Shown piece after piece: positions 18,055-27,464 of a DNA stretch of 64,000 nucleotides. The translations under genes and the position numbers were made by a program. Source of the DNA: Priestia aryabhattai (GTDB lineage: Bacteria > Bacillota > Bacilli > Bacillales > Bacillaceae_H); contig NZ_JAMBOQ010000003.1 of the NCBI RefSeq assembly GCF_023715685.1, positions 620,001-684,000 on the forward strand, given 5' to 3'. The notes below the pieces were generated by a model. That model was not told where the DNA came from and searched no databases. It worked only from the letters and a program-made list of their open reading frames with translations. The stretch's first letter is position 1; each line of letters starts with the position of its first letter.

Positions 18055-18225
18055 ATGGAAAGTAGGATTGAAGTATTATCAACTGTCCGCGTGGAAAATT
18101 CCTCGGATTTATATAAAATTGTTGATAGTTTGAATCGCACGTTAAAAAAGCAAGATTTGATGTTCGGATTAGCGTTAGATGAAGAAGATCAAAGCAAAGC
18201 TGTATTTACAATTTATCGTACATAA
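18055..18225 (+). CDS. ypmA: Small conserved protein YpmA
   Basis: A 56-residue soluble protein of unknown function (DUF4264-type). The open frame extends upstream to 17968, but that part overlaps the promoter. The ATG at 18055 has CTAGGAGG nine bases ahead and gives the expected small size. It is followed by ypmB after 11 bp, the same pair as between dinG and aspB in B. subtilis. Confidence 0.85.
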   Translation: MESRIEVLSTVRVENSSDLYKIVDSLNRTLKKQDLMFGLALDEEDQSKAVFTIYRT

Positions 18226-18236
18226 GTAGGGATTTT

Positions 18237-18725
18237 ATGAAGAAGTTAATTATTGTAGCGGTAGCTGCTGTGCTTTTAATTATCGGAGGCATTTCTTTTA
18301 GCGTTTATCATTCATCCGTGAAAGATGTTCAATCTGCTGAGGAAAAAGCAGCAGCACAAGCAAAAAAAGAATTTAATTTGAAATCTGTCACAAGCACCCA
18401 GCCATATTTCGGCAATCATGCATTTTATGTAGTAGAAGGTACAAACCGAAGCAATCAAAAGGTAATTGCTTGGATGCCTAAAAGCAAAAAACAAACAGCT
18501 GTTTTAAAGAAAGCAAGCAGCGGGATCACAAAAGAGAAAGCCATTTCCATTGTAAAAAATGATAGAAACCCGCAGGAAATTAAGTCGGTTCGCCTAGGCA
18601 TTGAAAATAAAAAGCCGCTGTGGGAAGTAACATATGTGGATAAAGATAAGAAGCATTTAACATACTATTATCTTGATTTTTCCAGCGGTGAATTTATAAA
18701 ACGATACAGCTTATCTCAATCATAA
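18237..18725 (+). CDS. ypmB: Membrane-anchored YpmB
   Basis: A 162-residue protein with an N-terminal membrane anchor (residues 4-22) and an extracytoplasmic domain related to DUF5590/PepSY-like folds (TKEKAISIVKND, WEVTYVDKD). The function is unknown. The location outside the membrane and the PepSY-like repeat could mean a role at the cell wall, but this is only inference. It is co-transcribed with ypmA. Confidence 0.85.
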   Translation: MKKLIIVAVAAVLLIIGGISFSVYHSSVKDVQSAEEKAAAQAKKEFNLKSVTSTQPYFGNHAFYVVEGTNRSNQKVIAWMPKSKKQTAVLKKASSGITKEKAISIVKNDRNPQEIKSVRLGIENKKPLWEVTYVDKDKKHLTYYYLDFSSGEFIKRYSLSQS

Positions 18726-18805
18726 ATCGTTTATACCATATGAAATACCATATGTGTCATAATATAAGATTTCAGCGCTTTATGAAAATGAAGCCAATTT
18801 TTTAT

Positions 18806-18833
18806 CTATAATCAGCTTGCGGGCTGATTATAG
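18806..18833. promoter_or_regulatory. Perfect 11-bp hairpin upstream of aspB
   Basis: CTATAATCAGC and GCTGATTATAG enclose a 6-nt loop. The hairpin ends 25 nt before the GTG start of aspB and lacks a T run. It could be an mRNA-stabilising stem, an operator or the end of a leader. Confidence 0.6.
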
Positions 18834-18858
18834 CTTTAGTTCATAGGGGGAGATTTTA

Positions 18859-20043
18859 GTGAAGTTAGCAAAACGTGTATCAGCATTAACGCCATCATCA
18901 ACATTAGCGATTACAGCAAAAGCGAAAGAATTGAAAGCGGCTGGTCATGATGTGATTGGACTTGGAGCAGGGGAACCTGATTTTAATACGCCACAGCACA
19001 TTTTAGAAGCGGCTGTCACAGCAATGAATGATGGTCAGACAAAATATACGCCAGCAGGCGGCCTTGCACCATTAAAAGAAGCGGTAATTGAAAAATTCAA
19101 ACGCGACCAAGGCCTGACGTATTCACCTTCTGAAATTATTGTTTCTACAGGTGCTAAGCACGCACTGTATACGTTATTTCAAGTTCTATTAGACGAAGGT
19201 GACGAAGTGATTATCCCAACTCCTTACTGGGTAAGTTATCCTGAGCAAGTAAAGTTAGCAGAAGGCACACCAGTATTCGTTGAAGGTTCTGAAAATAACG
19301 AATTTAAAATCACACCTGAACAATTAGAAGCGGCTATTACTGCTAAAACCAAAGCTGTTATTATCAATTCACCAAGCAACCCAACAGGTATGATTTACAC
19401 GAGAGAAGAGCTTCAAGCTTTAGGAGAAGTTTGCTTGAAGCACAATATTTTTATCGTATCAGATGAAATTTATGAAAAGCTTGTGTATGGTCAAAATGAA
19501 CATGTATCGATTGCACAGCTTTCACCAGCGTTAAAAGAAAAAACAATTATCATTAACGGTGTTTCTAAGTCACATTCCATGACGGGCTGGCGCATTGGAT
19601 ATGCGGCTGGTGATGCCACAATTATTAAAGCGATGACAAACCTAGCGAGTCACAGCACGTCAAATCCAACATCTATTGCTCAATATGCCACAATTGCCGC
19701 TTATAACGGCACTCAGGAGCCGGTGGAAATGATGCGACAAGCTTTTGAAGAGCGTCTAAACGTGATTCATGAAAAGCTGATTAACATTCCAGGATTCTCA
19801 TGCTTAAAACCACAAGGTGCTTTCTATTTATTCCCTAATGCAATTGAAGCTGCAAAGTTAACTGGTTTTGATACAGTTGATGCATGGGTAGAAGCTATTT
19901 TAGAAGAAGAGAAGGTAGCGCTAGTACCTGGATCAGGATTCGGTTCACCTGAAAACGTACGTCTTTCTTATGCTACATCATTAGATCTGCTAGAAAAAGC
20001 AGTGGAACGCATTCATTCATTTATGACCCGTCATATGAAATAA
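18859..20043 (+). CDS. aspB: Aspartate aminotransferase AspB
   Basis: A class I pyridoxal-phosphate aminotransferase of the Ib subgroup (394 residues) that interconverts aspartate/2-oxoglutarate and oxaloacetate/glutamate. The PLP-lysine motif SKSHSMTGWRIGY, the NPSNPTG cofactor loop (here NSPSNPTG) and the C-terminal arginine in NVRLSYA are visible. The GTG start follows GGGGGAG. It precedes asnS, so the pair covers aspartate supply and asparaginyl-tRNA formation, though a terminator separates them. Confidence 0.94.
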   Translation: MKLAKRVSALTPSSTLAITAKAKELKAAGHDVIGLGAGEPDFNTPQHILEAAVTAMNDGQTKYTPAGGLAPLKEAVIEKFKRDQGLTYSPSEIIVSTGAKHALYTLFQVLLDEGDEVIIPTPYWVSYPEQVKLAEGTPVFVEGSENNEFKITPEQLEAAITAKTKAVIINSPSNPTGMIYTREELQALGEVCLKHNIFIVSDEIYEKLVYGQNEHVSIAQLSPALKEKTIIINGVSKSHSMTGWRIGYAAGDATIIKAMTNLASHSTSNPTSIAQYATIAAYNGTQEPVEMMRQAFEERLNVIHEKLINIPGFSCLKPQGAFYLFPNAIEAAKLTGFDTVDAWVEAILEEEKVALVPGSGFGSPENVRLSYATSLDLLEKAVERIHSFMTRHMK

Positions 20044-20062
20044 AAAGGATTATATCTAGAAC

Positions 20063-20108
20063 AAAAAGAGCCTTTTAGCACAAACTACACGTGTTAAAAG
20101 GCTCTTTT
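20063..20108. terminator. Strong terminator after aspB
   Basis: The 15-nt arms AAAAAGAGCCTTTTA and TAAAAGGCTCTTTTT surround a 16-nt loop. Confidence 0.9.
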
Positions 20109-20118
20109 TGTTTGTTAC

Positions 20119-20147
20119 TTGTTATTATGTTTGTCGAAATGTATAAT
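20119..20147 (+). promoter_or_regulatory. SigA promoter of asnS
   Basis: TTGTTA (20119-20124), a 17-bp spacer and TATAAT (20142-20147). Only about 45 nt of leader follow, too short for a T-box. Confidence 0.75.
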
Positions 20148-20198
20148 AGGATGGCATACATAATTACGAAATGTAAGTTTTTTGGAGGGATATTAATC

Positions 20199-21491
20199 GT
20201 GAAAATTACGATTTCAGAAGCAAGCAAGCATGTAGGAAAAGAAGTAACAATCGGTGCTTGGTTAGCGAATAAACGTTCAAGTGGTAAAATTGCCTTTTTA
20301 CAGCTGCGCGATGGATCTGGATTCATGCAAGGGGTAGTTGTAAAAGCTGAAGTAGAAGAAGAAACTTTTAAATTAGCTAAATCTATCACGCAAGAATCAT
20401 CACTATATGTAACAGGTGTGGTACGTGAAGATGAGCGTTCACCGTTTGGCTATGAGTTAACAGTTACAAGCCTTGAAGTTATTCATGAAGCTGTTGATTA
20501 TCCAATTACGCCAAAAGAACATGGAACAGAGTTCTTAATGGATAACCGTCATTTATGGCTGCGTTCTAAACGTCAACATGCTGTTATGAAGGTTCGTAAC
20601 GAAATTATTCGTGCAACGTATGAATTCTTTAACGAAAACGGGTTTACAAAAGTAGATCCTCCAATCCTAACGGGAAGTGCTCCTGAAGGCACAACAGAAT
20701 TATTCCACACGAAATACTTTGACGAAGATGCATACCTTTCTCAAAGTGGACAGCTTTATATGGAAGCAGCAGCAATGGCGCTTGGAAAAGTATTTTCATT
20801 CGGTCCAACATTCCGCGCTGAAAAATCCAAAACACGTCGCCATTTAATTGAGTTTTGGATGATTGAACCAGAGATGGCTTTCTACCAATTCGAAGATAAC
20901 TTGAAATTACAGGAAGAGTATGTGTCTCATGTCGTACAGTCTGTTTTAGCCAACTGTAAGTTAGAGTTAAATGTACTAGGCCGTGATACATCTAAGTTAG
21001 AACAAATTAAAGCGCCATTCCCGCGTATTTCGTACGATGAGGCTCTTAAATTCTTACATGAAAAAGGATTTACAGACATTCAGTGGGGAGATGACTTTGG
21101 AGCACCGCATGAAACGGCTATCGCAGAAAGCTATGACAAGCCGGTATTTATTACACACTATCCAACGTCATTAAAACCGTTTTATATGCAGCCAGATCCA
21201 ACAAATGAAGACGTAGTATTATGTGCAGACTTAATCGCACCAGAAGGCTACGGAGAAATCATTGGAGGCTCTGAGCGTATTCATGATCAAAAGCTTTTAG
21301 CTCAGCGTGTAGAAGAGCACAAATTAGATACAGAAACGTATAAGTGGTATTTAGAGCTTCGCAAGTATGGCTCAGTTCCGCATTCAGGATTTGGTTTAGG
21401 TCTTGAGCGTACAGTAGCATGGATTAGCGGCGTAGAACACGTTCGTGAAACCATTCCATTCCCACGCTTATTAAACCGTTTATACCCGTAA
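20199..21491 (+). CDS. asnS: Asparaginyl-tRNA synthetase
   Basis: A class IIb aminoacyl-tRNA synthetase that charges tRNA-Asn. An OB-fold anticodon domain occupies about residues 1-105. The catalytic core has motif 2 ([24 protein letters not shown]) and motif 3 ([12 protein letters not shown]). The frame opens far upstream within the promoter, but the GTG at 20199 after TTGGAGGG gives 430 residues, the size of the B. subtilis enzyme. Confidence 0.95.
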   Translation: MKITISEASKHVGKEVTIGAWLANKRSSGKIAFLQLRDGSGFMQGVVVKAEVEEETFKLAKSITQESSLYVTGVVREDERSPFGYELTVTSLEVIHEAVDYPITPKEHGTEFLMDNRHLWLRSKRQHAVMKVRNEIIRATYEFFNENGFTKVDPPILTGSAPEGTTELFHTKYFDEDAYLSQSGQLYMEAAAMALGKVFSFGPTFRAEKSKTRRHLIEFWMIEPEMAFYQFEDNLKLQEEYVSHVVQSVLANCKLELNVLGRDTSKLEQIKAPFPRISYDEALKFLHEKGFTDIQWGDDFGAPHETAIAESYDKPVFITHYPTSLKPFYMQPDPTNEDVVLCADLIAPEGYGEIIGGSERIHDQKLLAQRVEEHKLDTETYKWYLELRKYGSVPHSGFGLGLERTVAWISGVEHVRETIPFPRLLNRLYP

Positions 21492-21504
21492 GGAAGTGAA
21501 AAAA

Positions 21505-21537
21505 GTATTCTGACTCCTGTAGTCAGGATACTTTTTT
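21505..21537 (+). terminator. Terminator of asnS
   Basis: GTATTCTGACT pairs with AGTCAGGATAC (one G-U), followed by T6. Confidence 0.9.
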
Positions 21538-21539
21538 AG

Positions 21540-21827
21540 CTTTTTTGATGAATCATACAAAGAAAAGAAAAACGAGGCTTTTACCTATATCAGAAGGAAA
21601 CAAAGGTAAATATAGAAGAGACTCTAACTTAAAAGGGAGTTGCAAATCTTGAAAAAATAAGTTAGTGTAATATTTTTGGAAGAAAGTCATCGTTCAGATA
21701 TGTTTTATATGTGCAGATCAATGGTGCGGTTTCAGCGGAAAGTTTTACATAGAAGCTTTTTTAGCTTCGAATAATTATTACTTTGACTATAAACTTCATG
21801 ATATACTAACTACTGAGGTGTTCGGAT
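21540..21827 (+). promoter_or_regulatory. Non-coding gap before dnaD with extended -10
   Basis: No convincing gene is seen in this 288-bp gap. It contains an inverted repeat CTAACTT/AAGTTAG (about 21624-21666), a short hairpin GAAGCT/AGCTTC (about 21752-21768), and TGATATACT at 21799-21807, which is a plausible extended -10 promoter for dnaD. Confidence 0.5.
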
Positions 21828-22535
21828 ATGAAAAAAGAAACGTTAATTGAATGGTTTGAACAAGGCACAGTTTCGATTCCGAAGCTGTTGTTTAATCACT
21901 ATAGCGATTTGGGAATGAACGAAACGGAATTCATGACGTTAATGCATATTTATGTTTCCATTGAAGGCGGTGAGGGTTTCCCGACACCTAACGAATTAGC
22001 GGCAAAAATGAGTATTTCAAGTGCTGTCTGTATGGATACGCTGCGAGCATTAATTCAGCGCGGTTTTTTATCCATTGAGCAAGATCAACAGCAAAATGCC
22101 CTTATTTGTGAACGTTATTCATTAAAACCGCTTTGGGAAAAGCTTATTCATCATATGATGCAAGAAACAAGAGAAGTAGAAAAAAGCGAAGAAGAACAAG
22201 AAGAGCTTAATTTATATACAATGTTTGAAAAAGAGTTTGGCCGAGCGTTGTCTCCGTTTGAATGCGAAACGCTAGCGATGTGGATTGATCAAGATCATCA
22301 TGATCCCATTATTATTAAAGCGGCACTAAGAGAATCGGTGATGTCTGGAAAATTAAACTTTCGGTACATTGATCGTATTTTATTTGAATGGAAGAAAAAT
22401 GGTATTCGGACAATTGATCAAGCCCGTAAGCATAGCCAAAAGTTTCGTCAAAATCAACAGCCCAAAAAACTACCGTCTGTTAATCCTTCACAGTCTACAT
22501 CAGCCATTCCTTTTTTTAACTGGCTAGAGCAATGA
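21828..22535 (+). CDS. dnaD: DNA replication initiation protein DnaD
   Basis: DnaD acts with DnaB and DnaI to load the replicative helicase at oriC and at restarting forks. The 235-residue protein has an N-terminal winged-helix domain (about residues 15-100) and a C-terminal DnaD/DnaB2 domain (about 125-200) ending with the conserved YIDRILFEWKKNGI motif (YxxxI..W). A basic, proline-rich tail follows. It is upstream of nth, as in B. subtilis, but a terminator stands between. Confidence 0.93.
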   Translation: MKKETLIEWFEQGTVSIPKLLFNHYSDLGMNETEFMTLMHIYVSIEGGEGFPTPNELAAKMSISSAVCMDTLRALIQRGFLSIEQDQQQNALICERYSLKPLWEKLIHHMMQETREVEKSEEEQEELNLYTMFEKEFGRALSPFECETLAMWIDQDHHDPIIIKAALRESVMSGKLNFRYIDRILFEWKKNGIRTIDQARKHSQKFRQNQQPKKLPSVNPSQSTSAIPFFNWLEQ

Positions 22536-22546
22536 AATGACAGGAT

Positions 22547-22596
22547 AAAAAGCTGCTTCAGGATCCAAGTAATTGAATCTTGAAGCAGCTTTTTTT
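22547..22596 (+). terminator. Terminator of dnaD
   Basis: AAAAAGCTGCTTCA pairs with TGAAGCAGCTTTTT around a 20-nt loop. Confidence 0.88.
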
Positions 22597-22681
22597 AAAA
22601 GAATATGGGCAAAAGTAGCATTTGACAGGAACCCTATTGTAAAATAGGAGGGAACTACCTGTAAGAAGAAGGAGAACTAGT

Positions 22682-23353
22682 ATGTTAACGTTAAAACAAA
22701 TCAGACAGTGTCTAGATGCTATGGCGGAAATGTTTCCTGACGCTCACTGTGAATTAAATCATCGAAATCCCTTTGATTTAGTTATTGCTGTAGCGCTATC
22801 TGCTCAGTGTACAGATGCTTTAGTCAACCGCGTAACAGCGGATTTATTTAAGAAATATCAAACGCCTGAAGACTATTTAGCCGTTTCGTTAGAAGAGCTG
22901 CAGCAAGATATTAGATCAATCGGCTTATATAGAAACAAAGCTAAAAATATTCAAAAGCTTTGCCGTATGCTGATTGATGAATATGGAGGAGAAGTTCCAA
23001 GAGATCGTGATGAGCTGACTAATCTCCCAGGAGTAGGGCGAAAGACGGCTAACGTTGTTGTATCTGTAGCTTTTGGAGTACCATCAATAGCAGTAGATAC
23101 GCATGTAGAACGCGTGAGTAAACGCCTTGGGATTTGCAGGTGGAAAGATTCTGTTTTGGAAGTAGAAAAAACGCTGATGCGAAAGATTCCGAAAGATGAA
23201 TGGTCAGTTACGCATCATCGCCTTATCTTTTTTGGACGCTATCATTGTAAAGCACAGTCTCCTCAATGTCATGTCTGCCCGCTTCTTGACCTTTGTAGAG
23301 AAGGAAAGAAACGAATGAAAGGAAAAGAGAAGAAGACAGATGTTATCAATTGA
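22682..23353 (+). CDS. nth: Endonuclease III
   Basis: A bifunctional DNA glycosylase/AP lyase for oxidised pyrimidines in base excision repair. The helix-hairpin-helix LPGVGRKTANVV carries the catalytic lysine, VDTHVERV holds the catalytic aspartate, and the C terminus has the iron-sulfur pattern C-x6-C-x2-C-x5-C (CKAQSPQCHVCPLLDLC). At 223 residues it is full length. It overlaps ypoC by 14 bp. Confidence 0.95.
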   Translation: MLTLKQIRQCLDAMAEMFPDAHCELNHRNPFDLVIAVALSAQCTDALVNRVTADLFKKYQTPEDYLAVSLEELQQDIRSIGLYRNKAKNIQKLCRMLIDEYGGEVPRDRDELTNLPGVGRKTANVVVSVAFGVPSIAVDTHVERVSKRLGICRWKDSVLEVEKTLMRKIPKDEWSVTHHRLIFFGRYHCKAQSPQCHVCPLLDLCREGKKRMKGKEKKTDVIN

Positions 23354-23840
23354 AGTGCCGTCACATTTTATATACGAACCATTCTATTCAAAAGAAGATC
23401 GGATGCTTGAAGTAGATGCAAAGAATGGAAGGTCTTTTTTTGCTTATGATATTTTATATGATGTACACAAGGAAACGAAAACACCTTGGAGAGATGTTCA
23501 AAAGGACATACGGCCATTTTTTGAGAAGTGGGAAACTCAAAAGGAAGAGCTGCATATGCTTTTTTCTCAGCGAAAAGCAAAAAAAGCAGCTCCTTATATG
23601 AAACAAGCAGCTGCTATGTACATTAGTTTATTGTTTTGGATTAATGGACAGCCCGTTCGACGGTTAAATCAACTGCAGGAAGATATAGCAGATTTAACCT
23701 ATAAGCCTATTAACTGTGCTGAGAGGCTTATGTTTTTATTGCAGCGAGTTTCTTCTTATCAATCCTATATTCAGCTGACAGAATTATTTAATGAACTGCG
23801 TAAGCAATATGCAAAAATGCTTATTTTTCATAAAAAATAA
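23340..23840 (+). CDS. ypoC: Conserved protein YpoC
   Basis: A 166-residue, mainly alpha-helical cytoplasmic protein of unknown function. It is named from its position between nth and ponA and its family resemblance. The ATG lies inside the 3' end of nth, so expression is probably coupled to nth. No catalytic motif is visible. Confidence 0.8.
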   Translation: MLSIEVPSHFIYEPFYSKEDRMLEVDAKNGRSFFAYDILYDVHKETKTPWRDVQKDIRPFFEKWETQKEELHMLFSQRKAKKAAPYMKQAAAMYISLLFWINGQPVRRLNQLQEDIADLTYKPINCAERLMFLLQRVSSYQSYIQLTELFNELRKQYAKMLIFHKK

Positions 23841-23867
23841 AGCCCCTACACGTGTAGGGGCTTTTTA
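23841..23867. terminator. Bidirectional terminator, ypoC/ponA
   Basis: AGCCCCTACA (23841-23850) and TGTAGGGGCT (23853-23862), with A and T tracts outside, between convergent genes. Confidence 0.9.
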
Positions 23868-23875
23868 CTGCTACG

Positions 23876-26710
23876 TTAATTTTCAGTTGTTGGCTCTTGC
23901 TGCGGTGTAGCAGGCGTAGCAGGTGTTGACGGCGTTGATGGTGTAGCAGGTGTTGACGGCGTTTGACTTCCTGAGTCACTTCCACCGTTGTCTGCTGGAG
24001 GAGTTGTTGTGCCTCCGTTATTATTGTTGTTACCGCTATTACCATTGTTAGCATTACCGCTATCATTATTGTTATTATCGGTATTTCCGCTATTGTTTCC
24101 GCCGTTATTGTTGCCATTATTGCTGTTTTGGTTATCGTCCGGTTGCGTAGATGAATCGTCACCTTGATCAGAGCCGTTGTTTTGATCAGTGTTGCTATTG
24201 TCTTCATTTTGATTATTGTCCGTTGTTCCATCATCTTCAGGCTTAGTAGAATCATCTTCGGTAGCTTGATCTGATGAATCAGGAACTTTTACAGAAGAAC
24301 TAGCGCTTTCGCCCGTATTTGTTGTTACGGTGAAACTATACGTTGCGCCTGGTGCGGGGCTGGAAATTGTTTTTCCACCGGCTCCTGCGCCAGATGCGAG
24401 TTGTTCAGAACCGCTAGGTGATGACATTGTGACGGTAAAGGTCGTATCACTGGCTGCGTTTGACGCTGACCAGTTAACAGAAATTGCTCCTCCGCTATAC
24501 GAAGCAGTAATTTTTGGCTTCACATCTTTATTGTCTTTTTTGTCCTCTTTTTTATCTTCTTTCTTTTCTTCTTTTTCTTTTTCTTTTTCTTTCTTCACAA
24601 ATGTTTGAGATACTTTTGTCGGTGCAGTACCGCGTACAAAGTATTCTTTAGTGATTAAGCTCGAAGGAGTAGAGCCGCTTGGACGTTTTAAGTCTTTGCC
24701 TGTTGGTTTTTCCACAGAACGTTCAACTACGCTGTCCGGCTGTTTGAAACTTCCTTTAGGTTTGCCTTCAGAAATATGAGTAATAACATGCTTAAAGATA
24801 TTTTTTGCCATGCCTGTTTCACTAGCACTTAAAATATAGCCGTCTTTAGCAGTTTCATAGCCTGTCCATACGGAAATTGTATAGTTTGGCGTAAATCCAT
24901 TAAACCAAACGTCTTTTTCACCAGCGTCTGGAATATTGTATCGTTTTTTCTCATCAGCACTAAAGTTTGAAGTTCCTGTTTTACCCGCAATTTCTAATCC
25001 TGGTGTACGAACAGCACGAGCTGTACCATATGATTCGTTTACGACAGATTTCATCATGTCCGTCATCATAAATGCCGTATAATCTTGCATTGCACGTTTT
25101 GATTTTGGCGTTAAATCAATTTCTGTTCCGTCAGGGAATTTTACTTTTGTAACTGTATGAGGTGCATTGTACACACCTTCATTTGCAAAAGCGCTGTAAG
25201 CTCCGGCCATTTGTAGAGGCGTAACACCAGTACGGAAGCCCCCAATAGAATAAGATTCAGAATAAGCTTCGCCGTCTTCCTCGTCTAATTTCAGCCCAAG
25301 GCCTGTAGCGAACTCTTTTGCTTTGTCCGCACCAGTTGCTTGGAACGCTTTTAAAGCAGGGATGTTCAGTGAGCGCCCTAAAGCTTCACGCGCTGAAACC
25401 CAGCCTTTATAGTTACGTCCAAAGTTTCGGATTGGCGTGCCGTTTGAATAATGATATTCTTCATCTTTTATCGGTTGTCCAGTGGACCACTTTAAGTTCT
25501 CAATCGCTGGACCGTAATCTAAAATCGGCTTAATTGTTGACCCGGGCTGACGTCTCATATTCGTTGCAAAGTTTAAGCCGCCAGATACACGATTACGTCC
25601 GCCTCCAATCGCTTGAATACCGCCTGTTTCATTATCTACAACGACAAGACCTGCTTGGAATTTATCGTTCGGGAAGTTAACGACTTTGTTATTCATCACA
25701 TCATCCACATAGTCCTGAGCATCAGTGTCAAGCGTTGTATAAATTTCTAAGCCCGCAGAAAATGGATCCGCGTCTGTTTTCTTTTTTACTTCCTCGATTA
25801 CTTGATCAATAAATACATCGTACTTAGATGTTGATTCAGTTTGTTTAGCTAAGTGAGCTTGTACATCTACTTGTTTTGCTTTGTCAGCCTCGGCTTGTGT
25901 AATGAAGCCGTTTTTAGCCATTAAGTTTAATACTGTGTTACGGCGTTTAGTAGCATTCTCTGGATTTGTAACTGGGTTATAAGTAGTTGGCGCTTTTGGT
26001 AAGCCTGCCAACATAGCAGCTTCATCAAGAGTTAAATCTTTTACGCTTTTAACTCCGTAGAATTTTTCGGCTGCTCGTTCAATACCGTATACTTCACCTG
26101 ATGCGAAATATATTTTGTTTAAATACATTTCAAGAATTTGTTGCTTCGAATATTTACGCTCAAGCTGGTAAGCTAACCACATTTCTTGTACTTTACGTTT
26201 AACCGTCTTCTTTGGTGATAAGAACGAATTCTTTACCACTTGCTGAGTAATCGTACTACCGCCCTCAGCACCGAAGCCGTTTTTAAAGTTCGCCATTAAT
26301 GCTCCGCCAATACGGTAAAAGTCGACGCCGTGATGTTTATAAAAGCGAACGTCTTCCGTAGCGATAAATGCGTTTTTGACGACTTGAGGGATTTCATCGT
26401 ATTGCACATATGTACGTTTTTGAGCTCCAATTTCTTTTACAACTGTCTTTCCATCGTTTGCATATACTTTAGATGAAAAAGAGTTTTTTAATACCGAGTC
26501 ATCAACTTTTGGAGCATCGCTTATCATAGCAAAAAAAGTTCCCACTCCGGCAATGAGCCCGATGATTCCTATCAGTAAAACTGCGGCAACAATTTTACGA
26601 AATAGGCCTCCTTTTTTCTTCTTTTTCGGTTTTCCTTGAGATTTACCTTCTGGTTTGTTGTCATTCATAGCTCTTCGTCGTTCTTCACGAGAGCGATAAT
26701 TATCTGACAT
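23876..26710 (-). CDS. ponA: Penicillin-binding protein 1A/1B (PonA)
   Basis: A class A PBP of 944 residues that polymerises and cross-links peptidoglycan. In order: a basic cytoplasmic tail, a membrane anchor (about 38-62), a GT51 glycosyltransferase domain with catalytic Glu119 in ATEDVRFYKHHG, and a transpeptidase domain with S391-x-x-K394, SLN (447-449) and KTGT (577-580). A fibronectin-III-like domain lies at about 730-800. The last 140 residues are a low-complexity Asn/Gly/Asp tail ending in TP(S/A)TP repeats. It is probably transcribed with recU, 63 bp upstream. Confidence 0.95.
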   Translation of the reverse strand: MSDNYRSREERRRAMNDNKPEGKSQGKPKKKKKGGLFRKIVAAVLLIGIIGLIAGVGTFFAMISDAPKVDDSVLKNSFSSKVYANDGKTVVKEIGAQKRTYVQYDEIPQVVKNAFIATEDVRFYKHHGVDFYRIGGALMANFKNGFGAEGGSTITQQVVKNSFLSPKKTVKRKVQEMWLAYQLERKYSKQQILEMYLNKIYFASGEVYGIERAAEKFYGVKSVKDLTLDEAAMLAGLPKAPTTYNPVTNPENATKRRNTVLNLMAKNGFITQAEADKAKQVDVQAHLAKQTESTSKYDVFIDQVIEEVKKKTDADPFSAGLEIYTTLDTDAQDYVDDVMNNKVVNFPNDKFQAGLVVVDNETGGIQAIGGGRNRVSGGLNFATNMRRQPGSTIKPILDYGPAIENLKWSTGQPIKDEEYHYSNGTPIRNFGRNYKGWVSAREALGRSLNIPALKAFQATGADKAKEFATGLGLKLDEEDGEAYSESYSIGGFRTGVTPLQMAGAYSAFANEGVYNAPHTVTKVKFPDGTEIDLTPKSKRAMQDYTAFMMTDMMKSVVNESYGTARAVRTPGLEIAGKTGTSNFSADEKKRYNIPDAGEKDVWFNGFTPNYTISVWTGYETAKDGYILSASETGMAKNIFKHVITHISEGKPKGSFKQPDSVVERSVEKPTGKDLKRPSGSTPSSLITKEYFVRGTAPTKVSQTFVKKEKEKEKEEKKEDKKEDKKDNKDVKPKITASYSGGAISVNWSASNAASDTTFTVTMSSPSGSEQLASGAGAGGKTISSPAPGATYSFTVTTNTGESASSSVKVPDSSDQATEDDSTKPEDDGTTDNNQNEDNSNTDQNNGSDQGDDSSTQPDDNQNSNNGNNNGGNNSGNTDNNNNDSGNANNGNSGNNNNNGGTTTPPADNGGSDSGSQTPSTPATPSTPSTPATPATPQQEPTTEN

Positions 26711-26773
26711 AAAAACTCCTACCTTTCAACACATTGTAAGAGAATGATTTCCGTAAACATATATATCATACTC

Positions 26774-27373
26774 TTAAAAGTATAATTTATCTATAGTTTT
26801 TATGTAATCGATTCTCGGATGGTAACCAAGTTCGATGAAATGTCCTTTTTTTTCAATATCTGCCTTAGGGATTGATTTTCGTCCATCTTTTTTCATGGCA
26901 TCCCAATAAGGAAAAAGGAACTGTGCTTCGAACAAGTATATTTCTTGTAAAGTAGAGAACATTAATATAACGAAACAAATCCCGTTTTGTTTCACAATTT
27001 GCTTCATATGTTCAATTTGATGTTCATGAAAATTACGCAGCGGAAATGAGGTTTTATTTCTCGTTTCTTTTGCTTCAAAGTCAAGGTATTTTCCTTTATA
27101 GACTCCGTTATAGTCTGTAGTAGAAGCCTGCTTAAAATAAGCTTCTTTGATAACAGCGGCACTTCTCTTCGGATAGTCTACTTTTACAATTTGAACAGGG
27201 GTTGGTTTTTTGTGAACAATGGCTATTCCTTTTGAAACATAGTATTCGTTTGTTTCGTTTAAATCGTCCTCCAGCGTCATACCACGATTGCTATAGCTAG
27301 CTTCTAGCTTTTTAGGGGAAGGACTGCTGGTATTTAATGGCTTATAGGCCTTTCCGTTAGGATAGCGAATCAT
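26774..27373 (-). CDS. recU: Holliday junction resolvase RecU
   Basis: RecU cuts Holliday junctions and modulates RecA during recombination and chromosome segregation. The nuclease core is intact: [35 protein letters not shown] (metal-binding Asp and Glu-x-Lys) and [10 protein letters not shown]. The open frame starts at GTG 27382, but the AAAGGAG site fits ATG 27373, giving 199 residues and the usual MIRYPNGK start. The recU-ponA order is conserved in bacilli. Confidence 0.94.
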   Translation of the reverse strand: MIRYPNGKAYKPLNTSSPSPKKLEASYSNRGMTLEDDLNETNEYYVSKGIAIVHKKPTPVQIVKVDYPKRSAAVIKEAYFKQASTTDYNGVYKGKYLDFEAKETRNKTSFPLRNFHEHQIEHMKQIVKQNGICFVILMFSTLQEIYLFEAQFLFPYWDAMKKDGRKSIPKADIEKKGHFIELGYHPRIDYIKTIDKLYF

Positions 27374-27464
27374 AACCATCACTCCTTTAGTGTAAATCTA
27401 TTAAACAAACAAATTCTATTATACCAAATCCTACAAATAAAAATAGATGAAAGAAGATGAAGAG

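Noticed and set aside
20147..20198. Possible T-box leader of asnS
   Set aside because: Only about 50 nt separate the -10 box from the start and no T-box sequence is visible.
21540..21827. Small gene between asnS and dnaD
   Set aside because: No frame with both a binding site and reasonable length; only hairpins and a promoter were seen.
23821..24255. 144-codon minus-strand frame rich in Thr and Ile near the ponA end
   Set aside because: Shadow frame of the low-complexity PonA tail, overlapping a terminator.
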